A stretch of DNA of 64,000 bases from Zanthoxylum bungeanum (taxonomy: Eukaryota > Streptophyta > Magnoliopsida > Sapindales > Rutaceae), in the NCBI GenBank assembly GCA_019454045.1, contig SKCR01036783.1:1-64000 (forward strand), in the 5' to 3' direction. How positions within the stretch are numbered: the first letter of the stretch is position 1; every line of letters starts with the position of its first letter. The position numbers were made by a program, and so were the translations under genes. The notes under the pieces are model-generated. The model searched no databases. It was not told where the DNA came from and was given only the letters and a program-made list of their open reading frames with translations. Below are positions 57,758-64,000 of the stretch, in pieces.

Positions 57758-57800
<43 letters not shown>
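57536..57800. repeat. Two imperfect 100-bp direct repeats followed by a 41-bp T tract
   Basis: Segments near 57536-57635 and 57655-57755 share GGCTTTAGGGCAC-like, CTCCCAAACCAGTTGG and GTTAAAACACCC-like words. A run of 41 T (57760-57800) follows; on the coding (minus) strand this is a poly-A run. The T tract may be a slippage product or the trace of a captured poly-A tail. Confidence 0.75.
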
Positions 57801-57803
<3 letters not shown>

Positions 57804-58297
57804 CTATTGCTTTTTGAAATGCTTCCTCCAATTAAACTAGAGCACTGAATATTACAAACTTTTCAATTTAGCTCATGTCCGTATGTTACTTTATATGTTG
57901 ATAATATCTGCTAACTGAACATATGAAGATTCCTTTTAGTCCGTTTTAAGGAGAATTCACAAATTAATAATTTAAAAGGAAATAAACAACAATTAACTTA
58001 TTTCGAAAATAGGCTTGAGATACGTCTCAGGAGTGGAAACTCCTTACTCAGCTATCTCTTACCAATTTCACACATTTTTAGTCAAAATAAAAACACAAAA
58101 ACACAAATATTTTTGTAATTTTTGAAAATTTTCAAAAAATTTTGGACTAAAAATAAAAACAACATACAAACTAAAAACAAGGTACTAATCAACTAATTCC
58201 CCCCCCCAAACCTAAATGAGACATTGTCCCCAATGTCTTAAACAGTAAAAGGAGAGTTAAGAAGGTCGTACCTGGTTAGGTGAAAATCTACAGGAAA

Positions 58298-58949
58298 TTA
58301 AAGGTTAAGATCCAGATTAATCCGACGCCTCTTACCACGATCGTCCTCGGACCAATTTATCTTTGAAAGGATAGGGCAACTTGTGGTTCATAGGCTAAGA
58401 GTTGGTCAATTAGATCCGGAGTAGTTCTGGCAGTAAAGAGGAGTTCTTTCAAAGGTTTTGACACGAACCCATTCTCCCGAGCATCATCAAGAAACACACA
58501 AAGAAAATCATAAAATCCATCAACGTTGAGCAGTCCAAGCGATTTCTGTTGTATGTTCAGGTTCGCCCCAGATAGAACTATAAAAATTTCCTCCAATGTA
58601 CCCAAGCCCCCTGGCAAAGCGATAAAAGCATCAGCACGGTTAATCATTTCTACCAGTCGTTGAGACATACCTGGCAATCAAGTTCCTCTCTGTTTGATGA
58701 TCCAATAAGATTTGCCTCTGCCAAGGGTTTTGGGATGATTCCCAAAACATGACTGCCTCCTTCCTGTACAGCCTTTGAAACAATCCCCATAAGTCCGAGA
58801 TTGCCTCCGCCATATATTAAGTGCATATTTCTTGCAGCTAAGACTCGACCCAATTCCTGTGCTGCTTCTACGTATTGTGGCTTAACTCCAACACTACTAC
58901 CACAAAATACACAGATGTTTTCAACTCGTCTTCCTGAAGTGGCTTCCAT
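58298..58949 (-). pseudogene. LOG-like: Captured LOG-family gene: cytokinin riboside 5'-monophosphate phosphoribohydrolase, frameshifted
   Basis: LOG enzymes convert cytokinin nucleotides to the active free bases in one step, in cytosol and nucleus. ATG at 58949. The first frame encodes NICVFCGSSVG, MHLIYGGGNLGLMG and GIIPKPLAEANLIG, then runs out of frame near 58680. The second frame continues with MSQRLVEM, ADAFIALPGGLGTLEEIF and GLLNVDGFYDFL. PGGxGTxxE is the family signature; the Arg of the MxxR box is kept. After a second shift near 58370 a third frame continues INWSEDDRGKRRR and ends L-D-L-N-L at a stop at 58298-58300. Total length would be near 220 residues, as in LOG proteins. There are no introns although plant LOG genes normally have several, so capture from mRNA is likely. 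This copy is dead unless other copies are intact. Confidence 0.9.
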
Positions 58950-59398
58950 TTTTTATGTATTTGTTTTTCAAATCAGGATGCCTTCAAAAGTGTAATGACA
59001 GGCTGAATTTATAATACCTGAAAAAGGGTGAGTAATAATAGCACTAATATCTTCCAAAGGACGATTGTTAGCTAAACAACAAAAGAAATCGTGAAAGGTC
59101 AAAAAGTATGGATCCTGTCTATGAAAATAAAGATAATTACAACTGAAAAGTGAATCAAAGCAATAATTAAGGCAACAGAATTGTGTAGTCAATACGCCAC
59201 TCGCTTAGTATAAATTCATTAGGACGCGTCTCAAGATTTCATTCCTTACTCAGCCATCGCTAATGAATTGTTTCTCATTTTTGATTGCCAACACAATTCC
59301 TTCTGTCTTAAAATGCTTCGTTTGTGCCTTTCCCTACAAAAATAACACACAAAATTAAAAGTTCACACAAAATATGAAAAAAATTACAACAATTACAT

Positions 59399-59444
59399 GG
59401 GTTGCCTCCCTACTAGCGCTAAATTTTTCATCTTCAGCCAGACG
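59399..59444 (-). other. Conserved post-gag block in LogR
   Basis: The plus strand has GGGTTGCCTCCCTACTAGCG and TCTTCAGCCAGACG, matching the Ath1 block at 18794-18840. It separates the gag-derived region from the captured gene. Confidence 0.7.
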
Positions 59445-59461
59445 TGACTGAAATTCATCTG

Positions 59462-60716
59462 TTAAGGAGGTTTCAATGTCATTTTGGATGTCCGATTAAA
59501 GACAATCCCGTGAGCGTTTCTTTTGAAGGGTCTCTTCCAATGGTAAAGTGGCAAAAAGAGTTTTGTCTCATTCAGTGCTCGTGCCACCTTTTTGCTCCTT
59601 GTTGTTCCAGTGATTCCTGCAAAGAAAGAAAGAAAATCAGGAGGTCTCATATGGTGCTTGACTTGGAATGGGAGTTCCATTCTGTCAAGCTTCTGGGCGA
59701 TATCTTTGATTTGTACTCCCCAAAACAGCGATGTTTCTCCTGAATGCTCTGGATTTTCAATTTGGTCTGATAGTTGCTCCTCCATTTGCTCTGCTTCTTG
59801 TTCCACATTTTCTTCACAGATGTATTGTAAAATTTTTGTATTCAGCTCTTTATCTGTCATCTGTGAAATACATGCTTCAAAATTGTCAACCTGAGGATGC
59901 AAAGATGTTTCTGACATTAGGTTTTCATCCTCTGATACGACTGTAATGGATGGTCAGATAGATCTTCTTCAAAATCATGGTAAAGCATGCTCCAAGATCT
60001 TCATTTTGAGGATTGAAAGTTTGATCCTCCGTTGTTGGTGCAGTTGGTACAAATAGATCAGCTTCATCCTCGTCAGAATCTGAATAATAAAAGTCAAATT
60101 GAGACTTTGTCGGTTCGGGCTCCTGAACTGATACCTCTGGTTGTTGATATTGCTCAGCCTCCTCCTCTGTTGAAGTGTCATTGTGAAATGATTGGTACTC
60201 GAAGGCTTCATCAGTGTCATCTGAAACTGGTTCTTGAGGTATGTAGTTCTGGTTTTCTGTGAATTGTCTCATTTGATCTGTCATCCTCTGATTGAATTCT
60301 TATTGTCTCTGAATTTGTGTATCTAATTGAGCTTCCCATTCTTCGAGCCAATGTTTGAGCGTGTGAATCAACTGATCTTCCTCGGATGGTTCTGTTTGTT
60401 GATGAAGATCGTAGATGGATGGTGGATAAGATGGATAATATGATGGTTCTTCGTACCTTGAATGATTCCAATAATTCTGCCACTCTGAAAGGTATATACA
60501 TTGATCGCTCGGGTGGTTACCATCACATATTACACATCTCCCCATTTCGTTTTGTTGAGCAAATGTAGAATTGCTTGGTTCTGGCATCCAGTGATAATCA
60601 TTGGGCATGACAACAGACCTCAGAAAAACCGGACTGTTGCTCCCAGATGTGGGGTGTATCTTCTTGTAAGGTTCGTAATCTCTCAATCTCCCAGTAGTGT
60701 TCCATTTTTCAACCAC
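59462..60716 (-). pseudogene. LogR gag-derived ORF, broken
   Basis: The minus strand starts MVEKWNTTGRLRDYEPY at 60716. A zinc-knuckle-like CVICDGNHPSDQC (CX2CX3HX4C) has the spacing of the Athila gag motif CX2CGGPHX4C. Then come YYPSYPPS, a Gln/Glu-rich stretch (HTLKHWLEEWEAQLDTQ, MTDQMRQFTENQ), acidic sequence, and a C-terminal part with EQLSDQIENPEHSGETSLFWGVQ and KLFLPLYHWKRPFKRN. There is an in-frame TAA at about 60298 and frame changes near 59930-59990. The capsid domain of Athila gag is missing, so it is a gag C-terminal remnant rather than a full gag. The function of the last 150 residues is not recognised. Confidence 0.65.
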
Positions 60717-60811
60717 CTGAAAAAGAAATAAATAAAATTACAGATAAAAATAAAGAAAATTAGATACAAGTAATTTGATAGCTTCAAAATTAACAACTCA
60801 AGAAATATAAG

Positions 60812-60829
60812 TCCCCGGCAACGGCGCCA
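60812..60829 (-). promoter_or_regulatory. LogR primer binding site, perfect tRNA-Asp match
   Basis: The plus strand TCCCCGGCAACGGCGCCA is identical to the last 18 nt of plant tRNA-Asp(GUC). It lies 6 bp from the 5' LTR at 60836. Perfect retention suggests fairly recent mobility. Confidence 0.9.
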
Positions 60830-60835
60830 AAAACT

Positions 60836-62624
60836 TGACCGGCGTAAACACACACGTATGTTTACTAACCTGGAACACTAAATTATGCAAAAGCCTCTGT
60901 CGATGGTCAGACGCAAATACCCAGTTTAACCCAATTGAACCATATGTCTATGTCAACCAAATTATCTGGATTCATTAATTTTAAGTTCCAATTATGGCTA
61001 CCCCCGCCCGACAGGTATATGTCTATCCTGTAAGGAAATCTATTAAAGGGTTATCTATCCTCAAGGAAGATCGTGGGCTATTAAGTCTAAGGCTGAAACC
61101 TAAAATCCCTATGTCTAGTTCATTTTAGATTTACCACATCAATCTTATTGGTGATCAGACAACAAGAAGCATTAAGCTTAGACTTAATAAGTAAACCTTT
61201 AAATTACCCAAACTATAAAATAACCCCTTATAAACCGGTGATATTAGAATTCATCACAACCCCAGATAACTAACACATAACTAGGGCTAGTAAGAACTTA
61301 AAAGTAAAAGACATAAAGTAAAAATGCTGAAAAGTAAAAGACATAAAGTAAAGCTGAAAAGTAAAATAAAATAATATAAAATTCTAAGGTAAAAGGAATT
61401 ACTTTTACTATTTACTATTTTAGATATCTCCCATAAAATAATATATAAACTTGTGATAATATTACCAACCGACCAATCTGGCGTATCCTTTATTAGTCAG
61501 GTTTAAACCAGATTAAAATGAATTACCAACCGACCAATCTGGCGGTATCATTTTTAAGTCAATATTTTAAATAGTGAATATTATTTTTAAGGAGATTAAT
61601 CTAAATAGTAACAGTAAAAGAATTACCTTTCACCCTAGCTGGGGAAGTTACCTCCTCATAGTAAATAGTAAAAACTGTAAAAAGTAAAAAGTAAATTACT
61701 ATATTACCACAACGTAATTAAAATTATTTACAAAAATAAAAACTAAAAAAAACTAAAAACTAAAAGAAACTAGAGAGAGAAACTCTCTCTTTACATCAAA
61801 GAGATGAGAGAGAGTGGTACAACAAATTCTGAAATTTGAAGCTGAATTTATAGGCGCGGGTAGGCTTCCAGCATCGCAACGCCATGGCCTTTGGCGTCGC
61901 TACGCCAGCTTCTGTCGACGTGGCACGCTCTGGTTCGTCGGTTTGCAGATTCTGGATAAGCTGATAAGGTGACACGTGGCGAGGTGGTTGGGCTTCAATT
62001 ATTGTGACACGTGGCGGCTTCTGATTGGTCGATGAGATTCTTATCCACCACGTGTCAGATAAGGATTAGATACTCAATGATTGATGCTGACGTGGCAGTG
62101 ACGTGGCGGTGACGTGGCGACACGTGGGAAAGAGACTATCGGCACCATACGATTGCGACACATGGCACTTCCTGATTGGCTGATGATGACGTGGCGTTGA
62201 GGTGGCAGTTTGACTTGGTCAACCTGGTGATGTGGCTGATGATGTGGTAATGACGTGGAGTGACACGTGGCACACGTGGCGATGATGACTGTCGGCACCG
62301 TAGGATGCTGACACGTGGCACGGCGTATGTTAGCAAAGTCAAACTTTTCTCAGATTCTGATTTGGGACCCGGCGCACGTTAGCACTGTTCGGCGCACGTT
62401 AGGCATCGCGACGTTGAAGGTCTTGGCGTCGCGACGCGAGAATTTACCAAAATACCCTTTTCGTCCAATTTTCACTGTTTTGGCCCAAATCACCTCCAGA
62501 ATGTCCTGAAACTTTATTTATCTACAAAATAACACAAAACACATCAAATATTCACAAAACTCAAGAACTATACAAAATATTAGGTTAAATGAGTGGGAAA
62601 TAGTGATAGATTTACCACTCATCA
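60836..62624 (-). repeat. LogR 5' LTR, 1789 bp
   Basis: Colinear with 54927-56971 except that about 284 bp corresponding to 54952-55235 are missing at the priming-site side (joint CACGTATGTTTACTAACC). It also has a third palindrome region with GCGTCGCGACGC at about 62425-62436 and a degenerate GCATCGCGACG just before it. It is followed by the TSD ATGTG. Confidence 0.92.
61917..62320. promoter_or_regulatory. Array of about thirteen ACGTG cores in LogR 5' LTR
   Basis: The same array as in the 3' LTR, with two more cores created by a local GTGACGTGGC(A/G) repetition near 62088-62125 and another at about 62312 (GACACGTGGC, where the other LTR has GACATGTGGC). The cores are conserved between the LTRs even where neighbouring bases differ. 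The TATA box lies near 61848. Confidence 0.8.
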
Positions 62625-63208
62625 ATGTGACAATTGATTGATTGATCGATGTGAGTTGATGTGAGATGATGCAAGCATTTAATGCTTGACTTTTGTGAAA
62701 TTAAAAAAGTGGTAAATGGTTAATTAATTTTGGAAATATAAAAACCTAATACACTTTTTATTTTCTCTCTCTCTTGATACGGTTTTAGAGCAAAAAATGG
62801 AGCCAAAAATGCTCCTCTCTCTCACGGTCTCAAAACCTCATATTCCTTCTATTTGTCTGTAAAACCGTGAGTGAAGGAGAAGGTATAGACTTGATTTTGT
62901 TGCAAGATCAAGGTGCTAGCACACTCTATGAGGCATACAAGGTGATAGGGAAACCATCTCATGAGCATGGAATCACCATTGATGAAGCTTGGAGCTTGAA
63001 GATGAAGATGAAGTCCAAAACCCACCATGACCGAATCCTTGGAGCCCAAACCAGTGGGTTTGCCGAGCTTGAATTATGAGGAAATGGAGCTTTGTTCTTC
63101 GATGCATCCAATCCATTCATTGTGAGTATTCCGCACCTCCTTTGATGTGTATTCATACTTGTTTCATGCTTGATTAATGATCTTGGGAAGCTTATAAAAC
63201 TCCAACAA

Positions 63209-63220
63209 TGGTATCTTGAG
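63209..63220 (+). promoter_or_regulatory. Cop4 primer binding site, initiator tRNA-Met-like
   Basis: TGGTATCTTGAG begins one base after the LTR end CCAACA. The first seven bases match the usual copia priming site TGGTATC; the following AGAGC is changed. Together with the LTR end this defines the orientation and start of the internal region. Confidence 0.65.
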
Positions 63221-64000
63221 CTTAGGTTGAGCATGAAAATATTTTAGGGTTAAAATTGGGTAAAACGAATTTGGGTATGATTTAATGAAATTTGATGAAT
63301 TAGTATGTTTAAATGTGTTTTAATTGATGATTGATTGGATCAATTTGATGAAAAATGGTTTGGAACAATTTTCCCCAATTCTTGTGGCTTGGCCGAAAAT
63401 ACAAGAACCCTAATTATCTTGGATTTTTTGTTTGATTCATTGGATGTGTTGGAAATCATTTGGGGATATTGATTTAATGTTGAATTGAATTTAATTATAT
63501 TGAATTTGATTTGGGCATATTTCCCCTTTGGCCGAGACATATATGCATGTAAATTGGGTTTGATTTTAATCAAAATGTGTTGGACATCTGATGATTGAGA
63601 TGAGCATGATTAATTGTATTAATTGATGTTTTAGAAATGTTAATTTGGGTGATTAATCATGATATACACTTTAGGTTAATTAAATGTGAAATTGGATTTT
63701 TGTGTTTAATTAATTTGGCCTTAAAATTGGATTTGGGCTTTTATGTTGTAAATGGGCTTACTGGGCTTTGTTGTACAAAGTTGGGTTTAGGCAAAATTGG
63801 TTGGATCCAATTGGGCCCAAACCGCTTCCATAAAGCCCAAATACGACTAATGGACCTTTAAAGTTTAATTGGGCCTAATGGGCCAAAATTGATTTCTGGG
63901 CTTATGGGGTAACTCCCGGATTGGACTTTGGTTATTGGATTCGACCCGAGTTGACCAAAAGTCCACGCCTCAAGAAATTAATTAATAGCCCATTGGACTT
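63221..64000 (+). other. Cop4 internal leader, no gene seen
   Basis: This is the start of the Cop4 internal region. In 780 bp there is no gag-like frame. The sequence is rich in TTAATTGGGCC/GGGCTT words and AT-rich. Either this family has a long untranslated leader or the element is non-autonomous. Confidence 0.5.

Larger units (their letters stand above)
54927..62624 (-). mobile_element. LogR: non-autonomous LTR retrotransposon carrying a LOG-family gene, TSD ATGTG
   Basis: LTRs of 2045 bp (54927-56971) and 1789 bp (60836-62624) start TGACCGGCG and end ACTCATCA on the plus strand. Perfect repeats ATGTG flank the element at 54922-54926 and 62625-62629. A perfect tRNA-Asp site (60812-60829) shows minus orientation. 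The 3.9-kb interior holds a gag-derived region, a conserved post-gag block, a LOG-family gene copy and the shared 3'-UTR block. There is no protease, RT, RNase H or integrase. Priming site, UTR blocks and a gag-like zinc motif tie it to Athila-like elements. It sits inside Cop4 LTR C. Confidence 0.92.
53450..63207 (+). mobile_element. Cop4 5' LTR, copy C, split by LogR
   Basis: The arms are 53450-54926 and 62630-63207, together about 2055 bp, colinear with solo LTRs A and B. It starts TGTTGGACAATTATGACC and ends ACTCCAACA. Unlike A and B it is followed by an initiator-Met-like priming site at 63209, so it is the 5' LTR of an element that runs out of the window. The 5 bp before it, CTAAG (53445-53449), should be found at its far end. 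It interrupts the RT of Ath2. Confidence 0.88.

Noticed and set aside
59462..59917. Independent host gene in LogR
   Set aside because: It is in line with the upstream gag-derived frame after a frameshift and ends at the conserved post-gag block, so it is better read as the element's own ORF, though its C-terminal part is unrecognised.
60812..60829. tRNA-Asp gene
   Set aside because: Only the last 18 nt of the tRNA are present, next to an LTR, which is the expected priming site. The same holds for 21005-21020.

Overview
This is plant nuclear DNA, almost certainly pericentromeric or other intergenic heterochromatin of a seed plant. I see no intact host gene. Nearly all of it is LTR retrotransposons of the Ty1/copia and Ty3/gypsy superfamilies, inserted into one another, plus one tRNA-derived SINE-like element and one foldback MITE-like element. 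The plant assignment rests on priming sites matching plant tRNA-Asp, tRNA-Lys and initiator tRNA-Met, on Athila-type and Tat-type gypsy proteins, on dense ACGTG boxes in one LTR, and on a captured LOG (cytokinin-activating) gene. Species cannot be named from this.

Layout, left to right (element names are mine). 1-4703: Cop1, a 5'-truncated copia with a 2.5-kb 3' LTR. 4704-6750: Cop2, the 3' half of another copia. 7490-7659: SINE-like element. 7724-14872: Cop3, a full-length but coding-dead copia with target-site duplication (TSD) GTAAT. 16022-27422: Ath1, a gag-only Athila-like element on the minus strand that has grown into an LTR/internal tandem array yet is still bounded by a perfect TSD, GAAAA. 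28360-45692: a minus-strand Cop1-family solo LTR, split by Tat1 (30046-45024). Tat1 is a minus-strand Tat-lineage gypsy with antisense ORF and 3'-UTR tandem repeats, and it is itself split by two solo LTRs (copies A and B) of a third copia-like family, Cop4. 47843-48485: MITE-like foldback. 48486 to the end: a four-deep nest. Ath3 gag (plus) is broken by Ath2 (minus), whose RT is broken by a Cop4 5' LTR (copy C, plus), which is broken by LogR (54927-62624, minus, TSD ATGTG). The missing halves of Ath3, Ath2 and Cop4 should lie to the right of the window.

The most interesting object is LogR. It is a non-autonomous LTR retrotransposon with Athila-like priming, a gag-derived ORF and no pol. Where Athila elements carry an env-like gene, it carries an intronless, frameshifted copy of a LOG-family cytokinin riboside 5'-monophosphate phosphoribohydrolase. 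Its LTR promoter region holds 11 to 13 ACGTG (ABRE/G-box) cores just upstream of a TATA box. An ABA- or stress-responsive element that mobilises a cytokinin-activation gene is a reasonable hypothesis, not a demonstrated fact.

Other strong signals are: (i) an array of eight or nine hairpins, nearly all with exactly 3-nt loops, kept in all three Cop4 LTRs with paired changes in stems; (ii) two or three copies of a GC-rich palindrome of the GCGTCGCGACGC or GGCGCCGCGGCGCC type in LTRs of four different families; (iii) a spliced, intact antisense gene in Tat1; (iv) two untranslated blocks shared between gypsy families whose LTRs are otherwise unalike. All coordinates and repeat counts were read by eye; identities were not computed.
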